From contig JAKAHF010000071.1 in NCBI GenBank assembly GCA_021815245.1, positions 1 through 8,148 of the forward strand: a DNA stretch of 8,148 nucleotides, written 5' to 3'. The position numbers and the translations under genes are program-made. This document shows, one piece after another, positions 1 to 6,545 of this stretch. The notes below the pieces were generated by a model, which ran no database searches, was not told the DNA's origin, and saw only the letters and a program-made list of their open reading frames with translations. Source of the stretch: Actinomycetes bacterium. Lineage in GTDB: Bacteria > Actinomycetota > Thermoleophilia > RBG-16-64-13. Every line of letters begins with the position of its first letter. Position 1 is the first letter of the stretch.

Positions 1-1089
1 CTCTTCCTTGGAGATGAGGCCTTCCTCGACCATGTCGACGGCCATCTTGAGCGCCGCGGGAGCGGTGCGCTTGCCGTTGCGGGTCTGCAGCATGTAGAGC
101 TTCTGGTCCTCGATGGTGAACTCCACGTCCTGCATGTCGCGGTAGTGCTGCTCGAGCCTGTCGCGGATCTCGTAGAGCTGCTTGAAGGCCTGCGGCATGA
201 CGGCCTCGAGCTCGGGAAGCGGCCGCGGCACGCGCACGCCGGCCACCACGTCTTCGCCCTGGGCGTTCATGAGGAACTCACCGTAGAAGAAGTTCTCGCC
301 GGTCGACGGGTCGCGGGTGAAGGCCACGCCGGTACCCGACGTCTCGCCCTTGTTGCCGAACACCATGCTCTGCACGTTGACGGCTGTGCCCAGCTCATCG
401 GGGATACCCTGGGTGCGGCGGTAGACCTTGGCGCGATGGTTGTCCCAGCTCTTGAAGACCGCGACCACCGACATGTGCAGTTGCTGAATCGGATCGTTCG
501 GGAACTGCTCGCCGGCGTTCTCACCCAGGAGCTTCTTGAAGCGCACCGTGAGGTCCTTGAGGTCGTCGGCGGTGAGGTCGGTGTCGAGCTTGGCGCCCAC
601 CTCAGCCTTCTTCTCGGTGAGGGCATCCTCGAACAACTGCGAGTTCACACCCATGACCACGTCGCCGAACATGCTGATGAAGCGGCGGTAGGAGTCGTAT
701 GCGAACCGGGGATTGTCGGTGCTCTTGGCCAGGCCTTCCACGGTCTCGTCGTTGAGACCGAGGTTGAGAACCGTGTCCATCATGCCCGGCATCGAGAAGA
801 CGGCGCCCGAACGGATGGAGAGCAAGAGGGCCTTGGTCGGGTCGCCCAACACTTTGCCGGTCAGCTTCTCGAGGGCGTGGAGGTGAGCCTCGATCTCCTC
901 TTTGAGCCCATCGGGGTACTTGCCGTTGGTCGAGTAGTAGACGCACGCCTCGGTAGTCACGGTGAAGCCCTGTGGCACAGGGATACCAAGCCCGGTCATC
1001 TCCGCGAGGTTGGCACCTTTGCCCCCAAGCAGGGGTTTCATGCCTGCGTTGCCTTCGGAGAAATCGTAGACGTACTTGGTGGCACTCAT
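1..1089 (-). CDS. ppdK: Pyruvate phosphate dikinase, N-terminal part (runs off the left edge)
   Basis: This is the first 363 residues of pyruvate phosphate dikinase, which interconverts pyruvate, ATP and phosphate with PEP, AMP and pyrophosphate in the cytoplasm and serves glycolysis or gluconeogenesis in many anaerobes. The fragment starts [10 protein letters not shown], carries the family's [11 protein letters not shown] nucleotide-binding segment at about residues 22-32, then [18 protein letters not shown] and [11 protein letters not shown], and near the edge [20 protein letters not shown], which closes the ATP-grasp domain. The phosphohistidine domain and the C-terminal PEP/pyruvate barrel lie outside the window; the full family protein is roughly 870-900 residues. 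The ATG at 1089-1087 is chosen because a purine-rich ribosome site, GAAGGGAG (1105-1098), sits 8 bases upstream. The gene is divergent from the radical SAM gene. No convincing promoter was identified for it. No frameshift is seen. Confidence 0.97.
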   Translation of the reverse strand, partial: MSATKYVYDFSEGNAGMKPLLGGKGANLAEMTGLGIPVPQGFTVTTEACVYYSTNGKYPDGLKEEIEAHLHALEKLTGKVLGDPTKALLLSIRSGAVFSMPGMMDTVLNLGLNDETVEGLAKSTDNPRFAYDSYRRFISMFGDVVMGVNSQLFEDALTEKKAEVGAKLDTDLTADDLKDLTVRFKKLLGENAGEQFPNDPIQQLHMSVVAVFKSWDNHRAKVYRRTQGIPDELGTAVNVQSMVFGNKGETSGTGVAFTRDPSTGENFFYGEFLMNAQGEDVVAGVRVPRPLPELEAVMPQAFKQLYEIRDRLEQHYRDMQDVEFTIEDQKLYMLQTRNGKRTAPAALKMAVDMVEEGLISKEE

Positions 1090-1253
1090 CAGTACTACTC
1101 CCTTCGACATCACACAAATATGGTGCTCACGTTGTCACGCGTCAGAACCCATCCCAATCTGGGGCCGTGAAATTCTATCAAGCAGGCCCTCTGTCTGACT
1201 TGCCGCGTTCGATTTCGCCCTAGGCGGGGTCGCTCCGTGACGCGGCGTCGTAC

Positions 1254-1283
1254 TTCGGAGAGCTGCCGGGCCTGTGCTATGGT
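1254..1283 (+). promoter_or_regulatory. Candidate promoter of the radical SAM gene
   Basis: A possible -35 TTCGGA (1254-1259) and -10 TATGGT (1278-1283) are separated by 18 bases. The match to consensus is only moderate, but the position fits, because the -10 runs into the inverted repeat at 1281-1300 and the expected start point would lie inside that repeat, about 35 bases before the start codon. Confidence 0.35.
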
Positions 1284-1300
1284 ATTAGGACCCTAATACC
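1281..1300. promoter_or_regulatory. Inverted repeat, probable repressor operator
   Basis: The arms GGTATTAGG (1281-1289) and CCTAATACC (1292-1300) are perfect reverse complements separated by two bases, AC. The site is AT-richer than its surroundings and lies between the candidate -10 and the ribosome site of the radical SAM gene, a typical place for a dimeric helix-turn-helix repressor. It has too short a loop and no U tract to be a terminator. It does not match the DtxR/IdeR iron box. The cognate regulator is not in the window and I do not name its family. Confidence 0.65.
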
Positions 1301-1313
1301 AGCTGGTGTAAGA

Positions 1314-1319
1314 AAGGAG
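1314..1319 (+). promoter_or_regulatory. Ribosome binding site fixing the radical SAM start
   Basis: AAGGAG lies 6 bases before the ATG at 1326. In-frame TTG (1320) and GTG (1323) codons come first but are only 0 and 3 bases from this site, so ATG 1326 is the best start. Confidence 0.8.
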
Positions 1320-1325
1320 TTGGTG

Positions 1326-2804
1326 ATGCCCGAGTTCTCAGTGGCACGAGCTCGGGAGCGTAAGGACTACGAACGGACCGCCTCTATCATTTCGGCGGCT
1401 CTCACCGTAGTCGGCAGTTCCGATCTGGCCATGCGCGGCCTGCATGCCGCAGTGAAGCGCACAGTCAAATCGCCGCAGCAAGAGATGATCGCCGAGTGGC
1501 TCAAAAACTACACGGCACCTGGCAACCCCGGCAACACTTTTTTTAAGAACATTCGTCATCTTCATCCTAACGTTCGTAAACGTTACGTCGCCGGAATGCT
1601 TGCCAATTTCTTCATGCGCGACCCGGAACTCACCCAAGCGCTTCTCGAAGAGAAGGGGATAACTTCCCCGACCGCAATCCTGATCAGCCCGTCGATGCGC
1701 TGCAACCTCCAGTGCGTGGGCTGCTACGCCTCCGAATACGACTTCGAAGAGGACCTCAGCGAGGACGAAGTCGAGAGCATCATCAACCAGGGAGAAGAGA
1801 TCGGCTCCCGGGTGTATGTCATGCTCGGCGGTGAGCCGTTCGTGTGGCCACACCTGCTCGACGTGGCCGAGCGGCATCCGCAGTCGGTGTTCATGCCGTT
1901 CACCAACTCGACCATGATCAACGATCGCGTGGCCGATCGCATCGTCGAGCTAGGCAATGTCTGCCCGACCATCAGCATCGAGGGTGGCAAAGAGGCGACC
2001 GACGCCCGTCGCGGCGCCGGCACCTACGACCGCATCATGGCCACCATGGACCGCCTGCGCGAGCGCGGCGCCATGTTCGCCTTCTCGGCGACGGCCACCA
2101 ACCAGAACGTCGACGAGATCACCTCCGACGAGTTCGCGGCCAAGATGGTCGAGAAGGGCGCCTTCTACGGCTGGTACTTCTTGTACATGCCGGTCGGCCG
2201 CGAGCCCGACCTGAGCCTCATGCCGACCGCCGAGCAGCGCGTGAAGCTGCACGAAGGCGTCATGGGCATCCGCAACAAGTACCCGCTTCTGGTCGCCGAC
2301 TTCTGGGGTGACGGACCGCTCACGGGCGGCTGCCTCTCAGGCGGACGCAAGTACATCCACATCAACAACAAGGGCGATGTGGAGCCCTGCATCTTCGCGC
2401 ACTTCGCGACCGACAACATCCGCGACAAGTCGCTGGTCGACTGCCTGTCGTCCGACTTCTTCAAGGATATCCGCAGCATGGCGCCGTTCGGCAAGAACCT
2501 GCTGCTCCCCTGCCCGCTCATCGACCATCCCGGTGTGATGAAGAAGGCCGTCGAGCGCAACGGCGCCTATCCGACGCATGAGGGCGCTGAGACTCTCATC
2601 ACCGATCTGCAGCCCGCGCTGCACGGATACGCGAAGAACGTCCGCGAAGCCCTCACTCCGGTGTGGGCCGAGACCAAGTGGGCTCACACCTGGCTCGAGA
2701 GCGATCCCGACTACAACAAGCGCCTGAAGAAGGGCGCCGACGCCGACGACCTGCGCGGTGAGGCCGGCGCGCACGAGGCAGAGAAGGTCGGAGCCCGCGA
2801 CTAG
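1326..2804 (+). CDS. Radical SAM protein with SPASM-like C-terminal cysteines, substrate unknown
   Basis: This 492-residue protein has the radical SAM cluster motif CX3CX2C at C126, C130 and C133 (context MRCNLQCVGCY) and the SAM-contacting GGEP at 168-171, followed by a typical barrel to about residue 330. Further cysteines at C336, C355 and C396 (contexts GGCLSGG, VEPCIF, LLPCPL) form a SPASM-like tail that probably binds one more iron-sulfur cluster. About 115 residues precede the SAM motif and include an amphipathic stretch (about 17-46) but no clear membrane span; the C-terminus is a charged tail. It would cleave SAM reductively to act on an unidentified substrate; related sequences are widespread in anaerobic bacteria and archaea and I do not know a proven function for this type. 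It is monocistronic, with an operator upstream and hairpins downstream. Codons for roughly residues 60-110 are less GC-rich than the rest. Confidence 0.9.
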   Translation: MPEFSVARARERKDYERTASIISAALTVVGSSDLAMRGLHAAVKRTVKSPQQEMIAEWLKNYTAPGNPGNTFFKNIRHLHPNVRKRYVAGMLANFFMRDPELTQALLEEKGITSPTAILISPSMRCNLQCVGCYASEYDFEEDLSEDEVESIINQGEEIGSRVYVMLGGEPFVWPHLLDVAERHPQSVFMPFTNSTMINDRVADRIVELGNVCPTISIEGGKEATDARRGAGTYDRIMATMDRLRERGAMFAFSATATNQNVDEITSDEFAAKMVEKGAFYGWYFLYMPVGREPDLSLMPTAEQRVKLHEGVMGIRNKYPLLVADFWGDGPLTGGCLSGGRKYIHINNKGDVEPCIFAHFATDNIRDKSLVDCLSSDFFKDIRSMAPFGKNLLLPCPLIDHPGVMKKAVERNGAYPTHEGAETLITDLQPALHGYAKNVREALTPVWAETKWAHTWLESDPDYNKRLKKGADADDLRGEAGAHEAEKVGARD

Positions 2805-2818
2805 CACAGGACCCGTGA

Positions 2819-2835
2819 CTAGGCGTTTGGCCTAG
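2819..2835 (+). repeat. Small hairpin after the radical SAM gene
   Basis: CTAGGC (2819-2824) and GCCTAG (2830-2835) form a 6-bp stem with a GTTTG loop, 15 bases after the stop codon. It is probably part of the 3' end structure of the radical SAM transcript together with the larger hairpin that follows. Confidence 0.4.
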
Positions 2836-2849
2836 CGGAACGAATCAGC

Positions 2850-2879
2850 CGAGAGGCCGGGTGCGAACCCGGCCTCTCG
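2850..2879 (+). terminator. Strong hairpin, likely terminator of the radical SAM gene
   Basis: The arm CGAGAGGCCGGGT (2850-2862) pairs perfectly with ACCCGGCCTCTCG (2867-2879) around a GCGA tetraloop, giving 13 bp. The following bases, tgtcttgg, are only weakly T-rich, so it may be a U-poor terminator, common in high-GC genomes, or a 3' stabiliser. Because the stem is symmetric it could act on either strand, but only the plus strand has a gene ending here. Confidence 0.7.
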
Positions 2880-3072
2880 TGTCTTGGCGACGAGCAAGGG
2901 TCAGGCGTAGCCTCCCTCGACTGGCGCCGCGACCTTCCCGTTTGCGCGAGCCTGCGCTGAACACTACCCCATTGCGCTTTGCGACCCAATCCCAGGCAGA
3001 GGGCTGCCACGCGGGCTCCATCCAAAGACCGATAGCTGATGGCGTTGGCCGGCGCTACCCTCACCAGCGAAG
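2880..3072. other. Intergenic stretch with nothing recognised
   Basis: Between the radical SAM terminator and the vapBC promoter there are about 190 bases with no convincing gene, RNA or repeat. Short open frames on both strands here have no recognisable protein features and no good ribosome site. Confidence 0.5.
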
Positions 3073-3101
3073 TTGACCCAACCCGCCCCGGGAGCTAGGA
3101 T
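3073..3101 (+). promoter_or_regulatory. Promoter of vapBC
   Basis: TTGACC (3073-3078) and TAGGAT (3096-3101) are separated by exactly 17 bases, a near-consensus housekeeping sigma promoter. Transcription would start around 3108, about 20 bases before the vapB start codon. The same TTGACC -35 occurs in the candidate promoter of the riboswitch operon. Confidence 0.7.
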
Positions 3102-3112
3102 GTACATGTACA
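3101..3112. promoter_or_regulatory. Palindromic operator in front of vapBC
   Basis: TGTACATGTACA is a perfect 12-bp palindrome that begins at the last base of the -10 hexamer and covers the expected transcription start. Toxin-antitoxin operons of this type are normally repressed by the VapB-VapC complex binding a palindrome at this position, so this is the likely autoregulatory site. Confidence 0.65.
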
Positions 3113-3118
3113 CACATC

Positions 3119-3124
3119 AAGGAG
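3119..3124 (+). promoter_or_regulatory. Ribosome binding site fixing the VapB start
   Basis: AAGGAG ends 5 bases before the GTG at 3130. This supports the GTG over the upstream ATG at 3073, which lies inside the promoter and would add 19 residues unlike the family. Confidence 0.8.
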
Positions 3125-3129
3125 TTGAC

Positions 3130-3366
3130 GTGGTTACTACCCGGGTGTTCCGCAACGGCAACTCTCAGGCGGTGCGCATCCCAGCCGAACTGGCCTTCGA
3201 TCGCTCCGATCTCGACGTCGAGATAGAGCGGGTCGGCGACGAACTCCGCATCCGCCCCGTCGGTCGCTCGCTCGAAGGGGCGTTGGCAAGATTCGCCGGG
3301 TTCTCCGACGACTTCATGGCCCGTGGGCGCGGAGTCAATGACGAGCCCGACCGCGAGGCCCTATGA
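3130..3366 (+). CDS. vapB: VapB-type antitoxin
   Basis: This 78-residue protein is the antitoxin that binds and inhibits the VapC nuclease encoded next and, with it, represses the operon. Its N-terminus reads VVTTRVFRNGNSQAVRIP, the hallmark of the AbrB/MazE-like DNA-binding fold in the VapB/VagC family, followed by a beta-rich segment ending IRPVG and an acidic C-terminal tail (about 50-78, including FSDDFMARG) that would wrap around the toxin. The GTG start is set by its ribosome site and by the family N-terminus; length is normal for the family. The stop overlaps the vapC start as ATGA, so translation is coupled. A strong promoter and palindrome lie directly upstream. The family assignment is sound; the RNA target of the system cannot be told from sequence. 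Confidence 0.92.
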   Translation: MVTTRVFRNGNSQAVRIPAELAFDRSDLDVEIERVGDELRIRPVGRSLEGALARFAGFSDDFMARGRGVNDEPDREAL

Positions 3367-3776
3367 CAGCCCGCTTCATGCTCGACACTAACATCTGCAT
3401 CTACCTCATGAAGCACCGCCCGCCCGAGGTAGCCGAACGCTTCGCCCGCTGCTTCGTGGGCGAAGTGGTGATGTCGGCCATCACACTCGCCGAACTCGAG
3501 TATGGCGTAGCGTGTGCGGGCGAGCACGAGCAGAGGAACAAGATAGCGCTCGCGGCTCTTCTCGAGGACATTCCCGCGGCACCGTTCGATGCCCAGGCGG
3601 CGCATGCCTACGGCCCGCTCCGCCTTGCCGTTGCAGACAGGTCGCGTGACGCGCTCGACAAACTGATCGCATCGCACGCGTCGGCACTCGGCGTTGCTCT
3701 GGTCACCAGCAACGAGGCCGATTTTGCAGGCTATCCAGGACTCAAGATCGAGAACTGGGTGTCGCCATCATCCTAG
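3363..3776 (+). CDS. vapC: VapC-type PIN-domain ribonuclease toxin
   Basis: This 137-residue PIN-domain protein is the toxin of the pair, a metal-dependent ribonuclease that in this family usually cuts tRNA or rRNA. The first catalytic aspartate is D8 in MLDTNICIYLM, the second acidic residue is E44 in SAITLAELEYG, and the third is probably D99 in DALDKLIASHA. The C-terminus has LVTSNEADF and PGLKIENW, which match the family's closing LVTNN..EF and GL..ENW. The usual IGxxD glycine turn before the third acidic residue is replaced here by SRDALD, which is a departure but leaves the aspartate. It starts by ATGA overlap with vapB and has normal length. Its stop overlaps by 9 bases the end of the convergent ABC ATPase gene. 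Confidence 0.93.
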   Translation: MTARFMLDTNICIYLMKHRPPEVAERFARCFVGEVVMSAITLAELEYGVACAGEHEQRNKIALAALLEDIPAAPFDAQAAHAYGPLRLAVADRSRDALDKLIASHASALGVALVTSNEADFAGYPGLKIENWVSPSS

Positions 3777-4568
3777 TCCACGCGCTTCGGCGAGCAGACG
3801 GGCTATCTCGGTCTCGGGGGCATCACAGTGCGCCGGGTGCACCCAGCCGGCGATTCCAGTCGCCCGGCTATCGAGCACGGCGACCCGGTCGGCCAAGACG
3901 GCCGCCTCATGCACATCATGGGTCACCAGCACCCACGTCGCTGCGTGGTCGAACATCACTCTTCGCAGCCACTCCTGCAGTTCGGCACGCGTGAGAGCAT
4001 CGAGACCCGCGAACGGCTCGTCGAGCAGCACGAGTCGCCGCTCCAGCAGCAACGTCCGGGCCAGAGCGACCCGTTGGCGCATCCCTCCGGAGAGTTGATG
4101 TGGGTAGGCTTCGAGAGCACCGCCCAGCCCGAACTCGGCAAGCAGCCGGGTGGCCCGCTCTCGAAGGTCGCCCGATCGGCCCGCCCCGTCACGTCTCGAG
4201 ACCCGAGGGCGCGCGATGCTGGCCGGCAGGATCGCGTTCTCGAGTGCGGTCGCCCAGGGCAGCAGCAAGTCTCTCTGGAACATGTAGGCGGCGTGGCGCG
4301 AAGAGCAGCCCTGCTGCGATGACGCCACGACCATGCCGTCGACGATCACCTCGCCACTGAGCGGCGTGAGCAGACCGGCTAGGGCGTTCAACAGGGTCGT
4401 CTTGCCGCAGCCACTAGCTCCCACCAACACGATACGCTCCCCGGGGGCGACGGTGAGTTGCAGCTGCTCGACGACCGGGCGCGGCTCGGGGCGCGGCGCC
4501 GGCTTCGATGCCGGCGCCGCGTAGCCCAGGGTCAGATCTCGCGTGACGATATGGGCGCCACGGATCAT
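3768..4568 (-). CDS. ABC transporter ATPase (SsuB/TauB/ThiZ type)
   Basis: This 266-residue protein is the cytoplasmic ATPase that would power the importer formed with the two genes upstream. It has Walker A GASGCGKT (50-57), Q-loop FQRDLLLPW (Q98), signature LSGGMRQR (159-166), Walker B LVLLDE (179-184), a D-loop AGLD and the switch histidine in THDVHEA (H217). The pattern fits the nitrate/sulfonate/taurine/HMP-precursor subfamily. The ATG at 4568 is preferred because it lies 8 bases after the binding-protein stop, with GGAG at 4583-4580 and a family-like N-terminus. The frame is open for 126 more codons upstream, but that stretch is antisense-free overlap with the binding-protein gene and has no family features. 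Residues 17-32 are an alanine/proline-rich insertion whose DNA forms a perfect GC-rich hairpin. The 3' end overlaps convergent vapC. Confidence 0.95.
   Translation of the reverse strand: MIRGAHIVTRDLTLGYAAPASKPAPRPEPRPVVEQLQLTVAPGERIVLVGASGCGKTTLLNALAGLLTPLSGEVIVDGMVVASSQQGCSSRHAAYMFQRDLLLPWATALENAILPASIARPRVSRRDGAGRSGDLRERATRLLAEFGLGGALEAYPHQLSGGMRQRVALARTLLLERRLVLLDEPFAGLDALTRAELQEWLRRVMFDHAATWVLVTHDVHEAAVLADRVAVLDSRATGIAGWVHPAHCDAPETEIARLLAEARGLG
4492..4521. repeat. GC-rich inverted repeat inside the ATPase gene
   Basis: Two perfect 12-bp arms, CGCGGCGCCGGC (4492-4503) and GCCGGCGCCGCG (4510-4521), flank a 6-base loop. The repeat lies about 45 bases after the ATPase start codon and encodes its alanine/proline-rich N-terminal insertion. 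It has no U tract. Confidence 0.6.
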
Positions 4569-4576
4569 GCCGGCGT

Positions 4577-5671
4577 CTACTCCCCGGCGTCCAGATAGTC
4601 GTTGCTGACCGCCGCGCTCAGGTCGGCGGTGCCCTGCACCAGGCCGCCGGCCTTCATCCAGGCGTTCAGGCTCGTCCATGCCTCGAGGTCCTGCCATCCG
4701 GCCGGCTTGTGTGCCGCGGCGACCGCCAAGAAGGGCACGGCCGCCTTCCACTGAGCCAGCAACAGCGACGCCTCCAATTCGGGATGCGCGGCGACGTACA
4801 GCTCGACCGCTTCCTCGGGATGAGCGACCGCCCAGGCCAATCCCTGGTAGGTGGCACGTACGAAGGCGCGAGTGGTATTGGGATTCGATCGGGCGAATTC
4901 TTGGGTGGTGATCAGATCGAGAAAGGCGAAATCGGGCGTTCCCCACTCTCTGAAGTCGAGATAGGTGAGTTCCTGTCCCTGCTCTTGCACCTGCACGAGT
5001 TCGCCGAACTCGGTGAACGCGGCGGCGTCTACCTTGCCCGTGAGAAGCGGAGCGACCAATTCATACCCCGGATCGATGACCTGCACCCCGCCTGAGTCGA
5101 CACCGCCGGCCACCAGCATTGATTCGAACGAGGCCCGTGTCGACGGGATCAGGGGAATCGAAACGGTCTTGCCGGCCAGCGCCGCGGGCGAATCGGCCGT
5201 GAAGCCCGGCTTGAGCGCCACACCGACGGGCGCGTGTGACATGACCGCACCAAGGGAGAGCAGCGGCGCGCCCTCCTCCAGAGCCATGATCAGGTCGGGC
5301 GAGTAGTAGAGTCCGAACTGGCTCTTGCCGGTGGAGACGAACTTGACCACGTCGGTCGGGCCCGCCGGCAGGGTCTGCGTCACGGTGAGACCCTGTTCTT
5401 GATAAAAGCCCTTCACCTGGGCCACATCGATGGGGATGTCGAGCACCCACGGCATCCAGTCCATTATCAGGTCGACTTGGGCTACCTCGGGTGCCCCGGA
5501 GCCGGCGGATTCGACGACCGAAGTGTCGCTCGCCGAAGGACCTTGCGTGGAGGTCGCGGGCTGCGGCGATGTCGTGCCGCAAGCTACAAGGACAACGAGC
5601 AGAAGAACAAGCACGATCGCGAGGCCCGGCAACGCCGTCAGACCCGCCTCGATGCGCATGGCGCGTTTCAT
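4577..5671 (-). CDS. Lipoprotein substrate-binding protein, NMT1/THI5-like
   Basis: This 364-residue protein is the surface-anchored ligand receptor of the importer. It begins with a basic N-terminus, a hydrophobic stretch (about 11-29) and a lipobox LVAC with the lipidated cysteine at C31, then a Ser/Thr/Pro-rich linker (32-62). The binding domain starts VDLIMDWMPWVLDIP at 66 and continues KGFYQEQGL, the pattern of the NMT1/THI5 and SsuA-like family that includes ThiY. The conserved DWxP core is kept, but the Asn and His that usually follow in HMP-binding members are not evident, so the ligand is likely different. Translation is coupled to the permease by ATGA overlap, with AAAGGGA (5685-5679) 7 bases before the start. 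The cobalamin riboswitch upstream of the operon points to a compound linked to B12 metabolism; the ligand itself is not deducible from sequence. Confidence 0.93.
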   Translation of the reverse strand: MKRAMRIEAGLTALPGLAIVLVLLLVVLVACGTTSPQPATSTQGPSASDTSVVESAGSGAPEVAQVDLIMDWMPWVLDIPIDVAQVKGFYQEQGLTVTQTLPAGPTDVVKFVSTGKSQFGLYYSPDLIMALEEGAPLLSLGAVMSHAPVGVALKPGFTADSPAALAGKTVSIPLIPSTRASFESMLVAGGVDSGGVQVIDPGYELVAPLLTGKVDAAAFTEFGELVQVQEQGQELTYLDFREWGTPDFAFLDLITTQEFARSNPNTTRAFVRATYQGLAWAVAHPEEAVELYVAAHPELEASLLLAQWKAAVPFLAVAAAHKPAGWQDLEAWTSLNAWMKAGGLVQGTADLSAAVSNDYLDAGE

Positions 5672-6462
5672 GAGACTATCCCTTTCCTATCGAGATTCGA
5701 ACGATTCCACCAACCCACCCTCCGCTCTCCCAGACCTACGAGGCCGTAGGCCGCCAGGCCGAGCAGGCAGATCAGGAGCACGGCCGCGAAAGCCTGAGCC
5801 ACTGCCAGACGCGAGTTGGCGCTTAGTACGATGTAACCGAGACCGCGTCCCCCGCCCGTCCACTCGGCGACTACCGCGCCGACCAGGCTGAGTGTCACAC
5901 CTGTCCTCAGGCCCGCGACCAGAAACGGCCCCGCCTGGGGCAGCCGCACCCGCCAGAACACGTCCCAGCGCGAAGCGTCGACCGACCGCAAAAGCTGCAA
6001 CAAGCAGGGATCGGTGGTCCGCAGGCCCTCCAAAGCCGTGATCGCCATCGGGAAGAACGCGACCAGAGCGCACAGCACGACACGAGGCAACGCACCGTAG
6101 CCCAGCCAGAGCACCAGAAGCGGCGCGAGTGTGATCACCGGGACGGTCTGGCTGAGCACCACGAGTGGAGTGAGAGCCCTGTCGAGAAGCCGCGAGTGGA
6201 GCGCCACGACAGCGAAGCCCAACGCCGCGATCGCAGCCAGCACGAGACCGCCCAGCGCCTCGCCGATCGTCGCTACTGCCGCGTGGGCAAAGACGCCCGG
6301 CGTGGCGGCCAGTTCGCGCACCACCGCCGAGGGAGGCGGGAGCACGAAGGCCGGCACCGCGGCCGCTCGAACGATCGACTCCCAGAGCCCGAACAGCGCC
6401 GCGGCCGTCAAGAGCGCCACGGGCGCCCGGGTTGGGGACCTCATCTTGAGAACCTTCAGCAT
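5668..6462 (-). CDS. ABC transporter permease (SsuC/ThiX type)
   Basis: This 264-residue integral membrane protein would form the translocation channel, probably as a dimer. About six hydrophobic segments are visible (roughly 14-34, 66-88, 98-120, 125-145, 180-200 and 222-246). The family markers are FVLPPPSAV after the first span, QTVPVITLAPLLVLWLG, and the cytoplasmic EAA-type loop around 145-178 ending DVFWRVRLPQAGP, which docks on the ATPase. It is the first gene of the operon; its stop overlaps the binding-protein start as ATGA. AAGGAGGG (6472-6465) lies very close, 2-3 bases, to the ATG at 6462; an alternative ATG at 6444 with GAAGG 8 bases upstream would remove six residues, so the exact start is open. 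The long leader ahead of it holds a terminator and a cobalamin riboswitch. Confidence 0.94.
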   Translation of the reverse strand: MLKVLKMRSPTRAPVALLTAAALFGLWESIVRAAAVPAFVLPPPSAVVRELAATPGVFAHAAVATIGEALGGLVLAAIAALGFAVVALHSRLLDRALTPLVVLSQTVPVITLAPLLVLWLGYGALPRVVLCALVAFFPMAITALEGLRTTDPCLLQLLRSVDASRWDVFWRVRLPQAGPFLVAGLRTGVTLSLVGAVVAEWTGGGRGLGYIVLSANSRLAVAQAFAAVLLICLLGLAAYGLVGLGERRVGWWNRSNLDRKGIVS

Positions 6463-6514
6463 CGCCCTCCTTCATGTCGAACCACACATCAAGGCGGGGA
6501 CGCTCCAAACAAGA

Positions 6515-6545
6515 AAAGTCCCCAGCCCAAAGGGCCGGAGACTTT
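6515..6545 (-). terminator. Intrinsic terminator of the riboswitch leader
   Basis: On the minus strand, AAAGTCTCCGGCCC (6545-6532) pairs over 14 positions, including two G-T wobbles, with GGGCTGGGGACTTT (6528-6515) around a TTT loop, followed by TCTTGTTT (6514-6507). It sits about 50 bases before the permease start codon and after the riboswitch, the classic place for an expression platform that ends transcription when ligand is bound. Confidence 0.88.

Noticed and set aside
145..1170. A 341-codon open frame on the plus strand
   Set aside because: It is antisense to ppdK, whose minus-strand translation matches the family closely; GC-rich codon bias opens the opposite frame.
1106..1253. A ppdK promoter on the minus strand
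   Set aside because: Several weak hexamer pairs can be drawn (for example GTGACA with an AT-rich block) but none has good matches at proper spacing.
1281..1300. An iron box (DtxR/IdeR) upstream of the radical SAM gene
   Set aside because: The repeat shares TTAGG/CCTAA fragments but not the spacing and symmetry of the TTAGGTTAG-type box.
2819..3064. An 81-codon minus-strand frame in the gap after the radical SAM gene
   Set aside because: It includes the terminator hairpin, is Arg/Ser-rich, lacks a good ribosome site and has no recognisable motif.
4569..4946. A 126-codon upstream extension of the ATPase frame
   Set aside because: It overlaps the end of the binding-protein gene in another frame, has no ABC features, and the ATG at 4568 has its own ribosome site and a normal N-terminus.
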